This document shows positions 34,715 to 43,312 of a stretch of 64,000 nt of DNA, one piece after another. The position numbers and the translations under genes are program-made. Each line of letters begins with the position of its first letter. Within the stretch, counting starts at the first letter, position 1. Source of the stretch: Cysteiniphilum marinum. GTDB taxonomy: Bacteria; Pseudomonadota; Gammaproteobacteria; Francisellales; Francisellaceae. The DNA is taken from contig NZ_JACYVZ010000004.1 in the NCBI RefSeq assembly GCF_014857925.1, positions 86,044 to 150,043 on the forward strand, written 5' to 3'. Below the pieces are notes generated by a model that saw nothing but the letters and a program-made list of their open reading frames with translations, searched no databases and had not been told where the DNA came from.

Positions 34715-36256
34715 TTAGACCGAAGGCCCGCCCAACAACGCAATATATTTTTGTTTATACGCTTGACTAATCTCATGAAATTCCTCTGTTTTATGCTCAA
34801 AAGGCGTAAAGTATCTATTGTTATACTCATAAGTTTTAATTTGTAATTTCCTTATGTTACTTTCTATCTGATTATATGTACTAGCATCTGCTATTTTTAA
34901 TTCTCTTTCCCATCTTATCCTGTCTGCAAAAGACCCATCAGCGACTCCCATGCAATGCTCAAGTTTTTGTTTTACAAAGTAAACGGATTTTGCTTGATCA
35001 TCAATAATTTTTTCTAATTTAGACTTCAATGCTTCTAATTGGTGTTGCCAATGTTTATTGACTAGACTATCAAACTTATATTTCCTATATTTTTTCACAC
35101 CTTTATACACTCCAAATGATACGACAGCAAGTAGAAAAACACTTCCTAAGACAATGCCAGTAATCTCACCTGCTGACAGTCCGTTTTTTTCTTTCTTTGC
35201 TTTAGAAATTTTTTGAACTAAATCTGCGCCCATTTCGATTTCACCAATGACAGGCATAAATGAGCCTACAAATTGCAATATGCCATACAAATGCATTGCG
35301 CTATGCCCACTCGGATCAATCTTATTCACCGGATCAGAATCAGCATAACTATAGTGATTCCAGACATCATAGCTATCACGAGATAAAAATCTAGCACTGG
35401 CTGGATCATAGTCACGTGCTTTTAAGTAAACGATGTTACTGTCTACATCTTGATACTCACCCTTGTAAGTGAAGTTATTCGCTGCATTGGTATTTAAGCT
35501 ATTGCTATTATTAGCGCTATTGTCCTGATTGCTATTCTCTAGATGGGCGAACTTAAAAGCTTGGGCAAGATAGCTATCACCTAAGGATTTTGGATTACCA
35601 TAGGCATCATAATGCTGATTGCCCATCACCTCTAAACCACCTGATTTTAATACACCATTGCCAACAGAGCGCGCTAACATCATGACCGTATCAGCATTTT
35701 GATGAACATAATAACTGTCTTGATTGTTTTGGGTATTATACTCAGCAACGGTTGCCATATCTTTGCCGACACCTGAGAGAAAAAAGCTGTGCTTAATTTT
35801 CTGGGTTGCTGTGACATTCTCTGTCGCTAACACGTGACCCGATTGATCATAATAAAATCTGATATGTTCACCATTCTTAATAATGCGATCTGAACGTAAA
35901 CCATTAGGGTAATACTGGTAGTTTATTGTTTTACCATTCTTTAACTTCACTTGAACCAATTGATCTTGACCATTAAATGTATATTCTTTGCCATCGGCAG
36001 CTGTGATTAAATCACCATCTTGACTGTATGTTTGCTCACGCGCCGACCAATCATGTGGATTCTGGACACTCGTTAGTTGATCTAAATCGTTATAACAGTA
36101 TGTGGTGGTTGCACTATCTGTATTATTAATGCTATTAATAATCGCCGTTGGATGATGACTTGAAACAATAGGCAAAGATGCCGCTAATGCCACATTTTGC
36201 CATGTATTTGTGATCAATAACAAACTTATCAGTAGTTGCACAACCGTCTTTTTCAT
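34715..36256 (-). CDS. Secreted mini-RHS protein F, polymorphic C-terminus
   Basis: A 513-residue paralogue whose signal peptide is identical to that of RHS A, with YD repeats and an RHS core ending DPSGH (~residue 317). The ~196-residue tail first repeats the RHS E segment (MHLYGILQFVGSFMPVIGEI, LVQKISKA, membrane helix ITGIVLGSVFLLAVVSFGVY) and then switches to an unrelated basic, helical end (HWQHQLEALKSKLEKIIDDQ and onward). It is separated from the other five RHS genes by the secreted-protein operons. Its promoter has the operator and eight GTAGAT hexamers, the longest tract seen. GGGGAAG precedes the ATG. Confidence 0.8.
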   Translation of the reverse strand: MKKTVVQLLISLLLITNTWQNVALAASLPIVSSHHPTAIINSINNTDSATTTYCYNDLDQLTSVQNPHDWSAREQTYSQDGDLITAADGKEYTFNGQDQLVQVKLKNGKTINYQYYPNGLRSDRIIKNGEHIRFYYDQSGHVLATENVTATQKIKHSFFLSGVGKDMATVAEYNTQNNQDSYYVHQNADTVMMLARSVGNGVLKSGGLEVMGNQHYDAYGNPKSLGDSYLAQAFKFAHLENSNQDNSANNSNSLNTNAANNFTYKGEYQDVDSNIVYLKARDYDPASARFLSRDSYDVWNHYSYADSDPVNKIDPSGHSAMHLYGILQFVGSFMPVIGEIEMGADLVQKISKAKKEKNGLSAGEITGIVLGSVFLLAVVSFGVYKGVKKYRKYKFDSLVNKHWQHQLEALKSKLEKIIDDQAKSVYFVKQKLEHCMGVADGSFADRIRWERELKIADASTYNQIESNIRKLQIKTYEYNNRYFTPFEHKTEEFHEISQAYKQKYIALLGGPSV

Positions 36257-36304
36257 AACTTCCCCATAAAATAACAGCGCAAAGAATGTATAAATATTGA
36301 CGCT

Positions 36305-36352
36305 GTAGATGTAGATGTAGATGTAGATGTAGATGTAGATGTAGATGTAGAT
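36305..36352. repeat. GTAGAT hexamer microsatellite, eight copies
   Basis: Eight perfect tandem copies of GTAGAT begin 3 bases downstream (minus strand) of the RHS F -10 box and thus lie at or just after the transcription start. The corresponding positions before RHS A, B, D and E have two to four copies, some imperfect. A tract of this kind can change length by slippage. Confidence 0.85.
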
Positions 36353-36355
36353 AAA

Positions 36356-36399
36356 ATTATACTATTGGCTAAAGTCAGGCACTATCCGTGTGCGTACGG
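36356..36399 (-). promoter_or_regulatory. RHS F promoter: palindromic operator plus -10
   Basis: Minus-strand TATAAT at 36356-36361 and CCGTACGCACACGG at 36386-36399, 24 bases apart. One half-site base deviates (plus strand CCGTG). The cassette end with the distal TIR found before A, B and D is absent here. Confidence 0.72.
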
Positions 36400-36523
36400 A
36401 TAGCTATGGCAGCTCAAATCAATATAATTTACCAACATTCTCAAGTCATTAAATAACATGCTAAATACTCGAATAATAATCTGTCTAAGTGTTTTATAAA
36501 TGGGCAAAATCGAGTATAGCAAA

Positions 36524-37012
36524 TTATTCTAAAGTCGTATCTTTTAACACATTATCCGTCTGTGCCTGACGATATTGTTTAATTGCCTCATTATACTCAC
36601 GATGCTCAGCAGCCAACATGCTGCATGCAAACAAAGCGGCATTGACAGCACCCGCGCGACCAATAGCAAATGTCGCCACGGGGATGCCTGCTGGCATTTG
36701 CACAATAGATAATAATGAATCTTGTCCTGATAAAGCTTTCGATTGCACCGGCACACCAAGCACTGGGATATGTGTTTTCGCCGCAAGCATGCCTGGTAGA
36801 TGTGCCGCTCCTCCGGCACCTGCAATAATTGCTTTTAGTCCTTTTTGCTCGGCTGTTTGCGCATAGCTAAATAATAAATCAGGTGTGCGATGCGCTGAAA
36901 CAACTTGTACCTCATAAGGAATACCCAATTGCTTTAAGGTCTCTGTGGTATTTTGCATTGTCTCCCAATCAGACTTTGAACCCATAACAACACCAACTAA
37001 TGGTTTACTCAT
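36524..37012 (-). CDS. purE: N5-carboxyaminoimidazole ribonucleotide mutase PurE
   Basis: A 162-residue class I PurE, which rearranges N5-CAIR to CAIR in purine synthesis. Motifs: [37 protein letters not shown] and [23 protein letters not shown] start at the ATG at 37012, 5 bases after the stop of the upstream gene; the G-rich GAGGGGGG in that gene's end is the ribosome site. PurK, the usual partner, is not adjacent. Confidence 0.93.
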   Translation of the reverse strand: MSKPLVGVVMGSKSDWETMQNTTETLKQLGIPYEVQVVSAHRTPDLLFSYAQTAEQKGLKAIIAGAGGAAHLPGMLAAKTHIPVLGVPVQSKALSGQDSLLSIVQMPAGIPVATFAIGRAGAVNAALFACSMLAAEHREYNEAIKQYRQAQTDNVLKDTTLE

Positions 37013-37017
37013 TCTCT

Positions 37018-38892
37018 CTAGCCCCCCTCTTTTTGAATAACATGTAAGACTTGCGCACAAATCCACTCGTATATAAATTGAAAACTATGCTTACCTTTAT
37101 TGCTAAAACGCACATGATGCTCTTGTTCAAAGCTTCTATTTTTAATGTGATCATTTGCCTTAATCACTAATGACAGATCATCAACCAATTGTGAGCTTTT
37201 GCTCCAAAACCCAAGCATGCCATTGGTTTGCAACTGAACACTTAACTTTGGCTTAGCTTCAGTGACTGGCATCAATTGTGCTAAATGACTATATACATAA
37301 CCTTTGGTGACATCCTTTTGCATGCTGAGGCTCACCTCACCTGTTTTAAGATATGTCTTGAGCACTTCACTGGCATGTTGCTTAGTCGTTGTTGCTAAAA
37401 ATGGCTCAACTACTTTGGTAATCTCATGAGCAAGTAACGATACATCCTGCGCAGTTGTGACATGCAGCTTAACTTCAAGATATGGATATGCCGCACGATA
37501 ACCAAGCTCTAGCTGATATTCAGCAGCCAACGGGCTTAACATCTTGGCAATATGCGCTTCTGAAGCACCCAATAATTGCCATTGATAGCGTACCGGTGTG
37601 TTGTGTAGCTGCAAATGAAGCAGTCTAGGTAAAACCTCTTGATCAAACATTGGCAAACATTCATGTGGCGGCCCTGGTAGCATAAATAAATGCTTATTAT
37701 CGACAGTAACATAGCAACCATCCGCTGTACCTTGCGCATTAACAAGCACCTCAGCACCTTCGGGGAAATACGCCTGTTTCTTGTTATTCTCAGGCACAGT
37801 TGCAAAGCGACTAGAAATACGCGTGAAAATTCGCTGCCAAGAATCTTCATTAAACACTAAAGGCTTATTAAAAACTTCGGCAATCGCCTCGCAGGTCTTA
37901 TCATCTTCGGTGGGCCCCAAACCACCCACTGTAATAACAACATCATGCTCTTGTAGTAAAAATCGAAGACTTGTTTTGAGCTTCTCTTTAGCATCAAAAC
38001 TAGCTAGATGTAACCCCGGCTGAAAGCCGTGTTCATATAGCTTTTCAGCCAGCTTAGGGGTATTGGTATTAATGACATCGCCCGTTGTGATTTCATCCCC
38101 TGTTGCTAAAAAGCCAATGCGCTTTGGCTCAGATTGCAATACAGTCATACTATCGATAAATACACTATCAGCACCCTCGTTAAGCAATTTATGAATCTCT
38201 TCATCTGGCAATGAGCCAATCGAATAAACTAGCACGGTGTGAAAAGCTTCTTTTAATTGCGCAATACGCTCACGATTAAGTACCGCACTATTAATACCTA
38301 GAGCGATACAGCCCCACTGATCAAACTTCTTCTTTGTTTCAGTAAAAATGCTATGCTCTTCACGCTGCCAATCTTTAACTTCAATCAAAAATTCACATGC
38401 CAGTTTTGTTTTACTTTCAGCCAATTGCGCTAAGATGTACTCTGAAAAGCTCGATAACAGAATGCGTGAATGCAATTGTGGGTAACGCTCAACAAGACCC
38501 AATAAGTGCTTAACCAAGCACACTTCATAATCAGTATCAAACTCAGCTTTGACCTTAATCTCAATATTGGTATATAGATCCGGTTTAGTTGCCATCCAAG
38601 CTAAATACTCATCCATCGTTGGAATCTTGGCACGCACCTCTGGGAAGCGATCATTTAATACATGAAGCTTACTAATATCAGTCCAAGCTTGACTGGTTAG
38701 ATCAACATCTAATCCTGTAAGCTTCTTCGCATTATTATCATGAAAGATAAAAAGCACATTATCAGCACTTAACTGCACATCTATCTCAATCCAGCGCGCA
38801 CCCGCCTCATAGGCCTTTTTAAATGCCAACATCGTATTTTCAGGCGCGATGTTATTCGCCCCTCTATGGGCAATAAATTTACTTATCTTCAT
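37018..38892 (-). CDS. Glycerophosphodiesterase-CinA fusion protein
   Basis: A 624-residue protein with two unrelated parts. Residues ~1-240 are a GDPD domain: [37 protein letters not shown] and IEIKVK carry the usual His, Glu and Asp metal/catalytic residues for splitting glycerophosphodiesters. From ~residue 250 a CinA/MoaB-like domain follows: [36 protein letters not shown] and [13 protein letters not shown]. The PncC-type deamidase domain of classical CinA is not apparent. The junction is continuous, with no frameshift. ATG at 38892 with GGAG upstream, overlapping the rmuC end by 14 bases; purE follows after 5 bases. Confidence 0.85.
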   Translation of the reverse strand: MKISKFIAHRGANNIAPENTMLAFKKAYEAGARWIEIDVQLSADNVLFIFHDNNAKKLTGLDVDLTSQAWTDISKLHVLNDRFPEVRAKIPTMDEYLAWMATKPDLYTNIEIKVKAEFDTDYEVCLVKHLLGLVERYPQLHSRILLSSFSEYILAQLAESKTKLACEFLIEVKDWQREEHSIFTETKKKFDQWGCIALGINSAVLNRERIAQLKEAFHTVLVYSIGSLPDEEIHKLLNEGADSVFIDSMTVLQSEPKRIGFLATGDEITTGDVINTNTPKLAEKLYEHGFQPGLHLASFDAKEKLKTSLRFLLQEHDVVITVGGLGPTEDDKTCEAIAEVFNKPLVFNEDSWQRIFTRISSRFATVPENNKKQAYFPEGAEVLVNAQGTADGCYVTVDNKHLFMLPGPPHECLPMFDQEVLPRLLHLQLHNTPVRYQWQLLGASEAHIAKMLSPLAAEYQLELGYRAAYPYLEVKLHVTTAQDVSLLAHEITKVVEPFLATTTKQHASEVLKTYLKTGEVSLSMQKDVTKGYVYSHLAQLMPVTEAKPKLSVQLQTNGMLGFWSKSSQLVDDLSLVIKANDHIKNRSFEQEHHVRFSNKGKHSFQFIYEWICAQVLHVIQKEGG

Positions 38893-40456
38893 GTTGTGAC
38901 AACTCCAGTTCTGATTGCTCAACAATGTCTTTTGGTAACGACTTTTTCATATGTACCCCCATATTTTCGAGTTGCACGGCTTGGGAGATTAAGTTTCCTC
39001 TACCTTTAGTTAGCTTGTTCAGCGCACCATCATAAGTCTCTTTGGTTCTATCTAACTGCTTACCAAGTGTCTCAACATCTTCAACAAAACCACGAAACTT
39101 ATCAAGCATTTTGGTTGCGCGATCGGTGATGTCACTGGCGTTTTTATTTAAGCTTTCATATTTCCATGTGTTACGAATGGTACCTAATGTTGCCAATAAA
39201 GTCGTTGGTGTTACGATAATAATGCGCTTTTTAAAGGCTTCTTGAAACAAGCTATCATCATGCTGGAATGCCACTACAAAAGCTGCTTCAATTGGCATAA
39301 ACATCAAAATAAAATCCAATGAATTAACCTGCGATAAACGCTCGTAGTTTTTAGATGACAACAATGCAATATGCTGACGAATCGCGTCAATATGCTTCTT
39401 AAGATATTCTTGTTTTGAGCTATCACTATCAGCGCGCGTATAGGCATCATAACTTACCAAAGAAACCTTGGCATCGATAATGACGTCTTTGCCATCAGGC
39501 AAGTGAACAATCGCATCAGGGCGCATAACCTTGGTATTGTCTTCATCATCACTTGCTTTAAAGCTTGTCTGCACATCATACTCATGACCTTTGCGTAGAC
39601 CTGATGATTCAAGCACACGCTCAAGCACCACTTCACCCCAATCGCCTTGCAGTTTCTTATCACCTTTAAGCGCTTTGGTCAGATTTTTCGCCTCTTTGTT
39701 CATCTCTTGATTTAATTCAAACAGCTTATTGACTTCTTTTTGCAATGAGGCTCGTTCTTTGGCTTCATGCACATAGACATCATCAACTTTCTTCTTAAAC
39801 TCATTAATATCATTTTTAAACGGCTGCAATACTTCTGCCAAATTCACTTTATTCTGATTGGCAAACTTCTCGCCCTTTTCTTCAAAAATGCGATTTGCCA
39901 AATTCTCGAACTGCTCGGTCAGACTCTTTTTGGCATTCTCTAGTAGTGCAATTTTTTCCTGTGCGTTTTGCTCTTGTGCTTCAATGTGCTTTAGGAGTTT
40001 TGAGCGCTCCGCCTGAAGTGCTGATTTTTCCTCGGTTAAATGATCAACTTTAGCTAACAGCTCATCATGCTTAGTTGACAACTTATTAAGCTCAACTATC
40101 AAGCGCTCACCATCTTTAGCCAACGAGTCAATCTTGGCTTCATCACTGGCAAGTTTATTTTGCAGCTTAAGCACTTCATCACTGCGAATCTCAAACTTTT
40201 GTTTCGTCATACTGAGTTCTTGGCTTAAGCGCTTTTCTTGCTCTTGATAATGCTTATGATCCGTTGTCAATACCAAGTTTTGCTGCTGGCTTTGCTGCAG
40301 TTGACTCTCTTTATCCTGAAGTAGTGCCTCAATTTGCGGCAACTCCTCTTCAAGCGCTTTCAACTTTACTTGTTGCGATCTGCTTGAAACTTTGACGAAT
40401 AAAAACCCAATAATAAGACCCAATATAAAGGCGGCAATGATCAGTCCAACCAACAT
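38879..40456 (-). CDS. rmuC: DNA recombination protein RmuC
   Basis: A 525-residue protein: an N-terminal membrane anchor (LVGLIIAAFILGLIIGFLFV), a long coiled coil (~residues 30-225), then the RmuC nuclease-like domain (~250-450) with KLQGDWGEVVLERVLESSGL, RPDAIVHLPDGKDVIIDAKVSL and FILMFMPIEAAFVVA. The D-x-n-D-A-K arrangement resembles a restriction-endonuclease-type core. RmuC limits inverted-repeat recombination in E. coli. AAAGGAAAAG before the ATG. Confidence 0.92.
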   Translation of the reverse strand: MLVGLIIAAFILGLIIGFLFVKVSSRSQQVKLKALEEELPQIEALLQDKESQLQQSQQQNLVLTTDHKHYQEQEKRLSQELSMTKQKFEIRSDEVLKLQNKLASDEAKIDSLAKDGERLIVELNKLSTKHDELLAKVDHLTEEKSALQAERSKLLKHIEAQEQNAQEKIALLENAKKSLTEQFENLANRIFEEKGEKFANQNKVNLAEVLQPFKNDINEFKKKVDDVYVHEAKERASLQKEVNKLFELNQEMNKEAKNLTKALKGDKKLQGDWGEVVLERVLESSGLRKGHEYDVQTSFKASDDEDNTKVMRPDAIVHLPDGKDVIIDAKVSLVSYDAYTRADSDSSKQEYLKKHIDAIRQHIALLSSKNYERLSQVNSLDFILMFMPIEAAFVVAFQHDDSLFQEAFKKRIIIVTPTTLLATLGTIRNTWKYESLNKNASDITDRATKMLDKFRGFVEDVETLGKQLDRTKETYDGALNKLTKGRGNLISQAVQLENMGVHMKKSLPKDIVEQSELELSQHEDK

Positions 40457-40522
40457 AACTTTTCCTTTTCATTGTAACCATCTCAAATCATTTTAAAGTA
40501 TTTCTGCCATTGAATTGATCGC

Positions 40523-40587
40523 GCTTTTAGATGATTGAATTTTACCAATAGTTCCAACTATTACCTGCAACCCAATCATCTAAAAGC
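40523..40587. repeat. Long perfect inverted repeat (cruciform/MITE-like)
   Basis: GCTTTTAGATGATTG (40523-40537) and CAATCATCTAAAAGC (40573-40587) form perfect 15-base arms, and an inner pair AATAGTT/AACTATT extends the hairpin towards the centre. It lies upstream of rmuC and downstream of the ribbon-helix-helix gene. There is no T-run, so it is not a standard terminator. Confidence 0.65.
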
Positions 40588-40718
40588 ATCGAAAACTTCT
40601 TCAACATTAAATACCATAAAACGATTTACGATGGTATATGCTTTGATAATTTGGGCTATATCATGCCATAAAATTGATGTCACCGCTTGTAAATATCATA
40701 GGAAATCGGTAAAGATTA

Positions 40719-40949
40719 TTAAGCACCTTTTAGTGCCTTAATTTGTTTTTTAAAAGCAGCTAGCGAAATTTCCTCGCTTTCAGACTCCATCGCCTTTTCC
40801 AACAGTGTCTTATGTGAATTATTTCGCGCCATAAAATCTTTAATGGCATATCTTGCATAAGAACTAACAGACAATCCCATTTTTTGCGCCTGAATATGGA
40901 TTGCTTTATTTAAGCTTTCATCGACTGTAACTTGAATTTTTCCGCTCAT
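40719..40949 (-). CDS. Ribbon-helix-helix antitoxin-like protein
   Basis: A 76-residue protein with a ribbon-helix-helix pattern at its N-terminus (KIQVTVDESLNKAIHIQAQK, then GLSVSSYARYAIKDFM), as in RelB/DinJ-type antitoxins and plasmid-stability regulators, followed by an acidic C-terminal tail (EKAMESESEEISLAAFKKQI). AAAGG lies 7 bases before the ATG at 40949. No toxin reading frame follows: the 262 bases downstream hold only the inverted repeat, so it is an orphan or a plain DNA-binding regulator. Confidence 0.6.
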   Translation of the reverse strand: MSGKIQVTVDESLNKAIHIQAQKMGLSVSSYARYAIKDFMARNNSHKTLLEKAMESESEEISLAAFKKQIKALKGA

Positions 40950-41007
40950 CACAACGCCTTTTAGATTCAATTAAACATCTTTGTGAATCAGTTTAGCATA
41001 TCCGCAG

Positions 41008-41634
41008 CTAACGAGTTGCAAAAATTTTATCACCTGCATCACCAAGTCCAGGGATAATATAGGCTTTTTCATTAAGACATTGATCAATTGAAGCGGTATA
41101 AAGCTCAACCTCGGGATGCGCTTTCTCAAGAATCGCAATACCCTCTGGTGAGGCTAATAACGTTACTACAATAAAATGCTTGCATCCTTCGGATTTAAGC
41201 AGTGAAATCGTCTTATTGATTGATCCAGCAGTGGCAAGCATCGGGTCGAGAATGACCGCAGTGCGTTCATTAATGTCAACACATGCTTTGAAGTAATACT
41301 CGCGTGGCTTAGCAGTCTCTTCATCACGCTCGACACCGACCATTGTCACGGGTGCATTGGGTAATAAAGATAACGCACCATCTAGCATGCCAAGTCCCGC
41401 ACGCAGTATTGGGCAAAAAGTTGGTAGTGGCTTTTTAAGCATAGGTACCGCAAGCCGCCCCTGCCAATGCTCAATAATCTCCTCTTCAACCATTAGATCA
41501 CTTAATGCTTCATAACATAACAACATGGCAAGCTCGCTAGTGATCATCCTAAAGTCACGACTTGAAGTCGACTCATCCCTTAATAGGCTTAATTTATGCT
41601 GAACAATGGGGTGTACAATTTCATGGGTTTTCAT
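41008..41634 (-). CDS. upp: Uracil phosphoribosyltransferase
   Basis: A 208-residue enzyme of pyrimidine salvage, converting uracil and PRPP to UMP. Motifs: the PRPP loop VILDPMLATAGSINKTI, PILRAGLGMLDGALSLLP and the C-terminal uracil-binding YIIPGLGDAGDKIFAT. Its ATG overlaps the stop of the methyltransferase gene (ATGA), so the two are translationally coupled. Confidence 0.95.
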   Translation of the reverse strand: MKTHEIVHPIVQHKLSLLRDESTSSRDFRMITSELAMLLCYEALSDLMVEEEIIEHWQGRLAVPMLKKPLPTFCPILRAGLGMLDGALSLLPNAPVTMVGVERDEETAKPREYYFKACVDINERTAVILDPMLATAGSINKTISLLKSEGCKHFIVVTLLASPEGIAILEKAHPEVELYTASIDQCLNEKAYIIPGLGDAGDKIFATR

Positions 41635-42416
41635 TGCTTGGTTTTCCTGCTTACAAAATGTCTTAATAACAAACTCTCTTGTGCAAAAGCCTGTGAAATC
41701 CAGCCATAAGCATCAATACATTCTTGATATTCTTCTTTGCTATGCGTTGCTAGAAATTGTTGCTTTATTGCTTGTTGCTGCAAACGTGTCACAACATCGG
41801 CATTATATTGTGCATACGCTTTATTTTCGCTAGTCATCGACTCTACTAAAAATCCCGCCGCTGTTAATACTTCAATATATTGGATCATTGTCGTTGGATA
41901 AAGCGTTAACCCTTCAAGCTCACACATTTTATCGACAAGCTCTCCAAAACCTATTCCATCTGGACTTAACCAGTCATTCACAATAAACAGTCCATCTTTT
42001 TTACACACACGATGTATTTCTGTAAATAATGGCAGTTTATTATCCAGATGCACCAATACACCTTTAGAAAACATCAGATCAAAGCTTAGCTCTGAAAAGG
42101 GCAAAACATCAGGGTTTTCTAGGTGATAGAAATGCGTATTTGTTTTCTTGTAATGCTTATTTGCATGCTTAACCATATCGGCATTAATCTCAACACCATG
42201 ATAGTCAATACTTGGATATTTACTTGAAATATACTGCGCCAAACCACCTTGACCAAAACCAATTTCTAATACTTTTTTATTGTGTAAATCAACACCTGAA
42301 AACAGCTGATCAATAGCTTCACTCCCACCTTCTGACATCATGCCCTCACCATAGCAAAGCTCAAGTAACGAGCAATATTCTTGCGGGTATTCATCGATAA
42401 TTTTCTGATAATCCAT
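41631..42416 (-). CDS. Class I SAM methyltransferase
   Basis: A 261-residue methyltransferase. Motif I VLEIGFGQGGLAQYI, the acidic motif II end DYHGVEINADM, motif IV-like FDLMFSKGVLVHLDNK and motif V GLFIVNDWLSPD place it with small-molecule methyltransferases of the phosphoethanolamine/ubiquinone type. The substrate is not known. AGGAT precedes the ATG; it overlaps upp by four bases. Confidence 0.75.
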   Translation of the reverse strand: MDYQKIIDEYPQEYCSLLELCYGEGMMSEGGSEAIDQLFSGVDLHNKKVLEIGFGQGGLAQYISSKYPSIDYHGVEINADMVKHANKHYKKTNTHFYHLENPDVLPFSELSFDLMFSKGVLVHLDNKLPLFTEIHRVCKKDGLFIVNDWLSPDGIGFGELVDKMCELEGLTLYPTTMIQYIEVLTAAGFLVESMTSENKAYAQYNADVVTRLQQQAIKQQFLATHSKEEYQECIDAYGWISQAFAQESLLLRHFVSRKTKQ

Positions 42417-42439
42417 TATTTATCCTATGATCTAAAACA

Positions 42440-43267
42440 CTAAAATGGGCAACTCGCCTTCACTGCAGGATATTGTGTTTTTAAGGCATCTTGATACCAC
42501 GTGTTAAAGTCTTTTTTATGATGCTTATAAAAGCTGTTCATTTTCTTAATTAACCACTTACCATCTTTGGTTTTATTGGTCATAAAAACCTTTTGGCTGA
42601 CTTTATTGCCTGGGATAGAATTTAAATCAAATTTAAGTCCATGATCACTCAACACACTATCTTTCATATCTGCACGGTATTGCACTTCAATTTTGTCAGT
42701 AAACATAACTAGTTTCTTTTGAGGGTATTTGTTCAAACAGGCATACACTTCTGCATTGGTTGGCAAAATCTTTACTTCAGCATTACGAATATAGCTCTCA
42801 GCAAAAGGCTGATTTGTGCCACCTTTATTCTCAATAACGGTCACACCTTTTTGGTCAATGCTTGCAAGGTTTTTAAACGTAGATTCATTTTCCTTAGAAA
42901 AAACAGGGGCTTTTTGGTTCGATAGCACGCCCGTTGATAAATAAAACATGTTTGCACGCTCAGGTGTGTAACTAATACCACCCATCGCGATATCGCATTT
43001 TGTTTTAAGATCATCACTTAAGCTTGACCATGTACTATGCACAAATTCAACTTTACGCTTAATCTTATGCGCAAACTCTTTTGCGACAGTGATTGCAAAG
43101 CCTTTGTACTCTCCCGTATTTGCGTCATATGATGTCAATGGTGGATAGTCACCTGTGGTACAAACACGCAATAGCTTTTGGTTAGCTAACGCACTATTGC
43201 TAAATAAAACCATCGCTGTCGCTGCGCTGGCGGTAAAAATAATTTTTTTGACTTGTTTAACTTGCAT
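42440..43267 (-). CDS. Periplasmic PheC-like cyclohexadienyl dehydratase / solute-binding protein
   Basis: A 275-residue exported protein with a signal peptide (ending NSALANQ) and a type 3 solute-binding fold: LRVCTTGDYPPLTSYD near the N-terminus, YKGFAITVAKEFA, CDIAMGGISYTPERANMFYL and VIENKGGTNQPFAESY. The GGISYT-ER segment matches PheC, the periplasmic prephenate/arogenate dehydratase, better than ordinary amino-acid binding proteins, but the families grade into each other. If PheC, it makes phenylpyruvate or phenylalanine in the periplasm from prephenate that the secreted chorismate mutase at 31120 could supply. AGGAG before the ATG. No ABC permease genes adjoin it, which supports an enzyme. 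Confidence 0.68.
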   Translation of the reverse strand: MQVKQVKKIIFTASAATAMVLFSNSALANQKLLRVCTTGDYPPLTSYDANTGEYKGFAITVAKEFAHKIKRKVEFVHSTWSSLSDDLKTKCDIAMGGISYTPERANMFYLSTGVLSNQKAPVFSKENESTFKNLASIDQKGVTVIENKGGTNQPFAESYIRNAEVKILPTNAEVYACLNKYPQKKLVMFTDKIEVQYRADMKDSVLSDHGLKFDLNSIPGNKVSQKVFMTNKTKDGKWLIKKMNSFYKHHKKDFNTWYQDALKTQYPAVKASCPF

Positions 43268-43312
43268 TACTTACTCCTGATATGCCACTTCCATCTTTAT
43301 TAACGCATATCA

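Noticed and set aside
36305..36352. Short tandem repeat considered as a CRISPR array
   Set aside because: The six-base units are directly adjacent without spacers; it is a microsatellite. No cas genes are present in the window.
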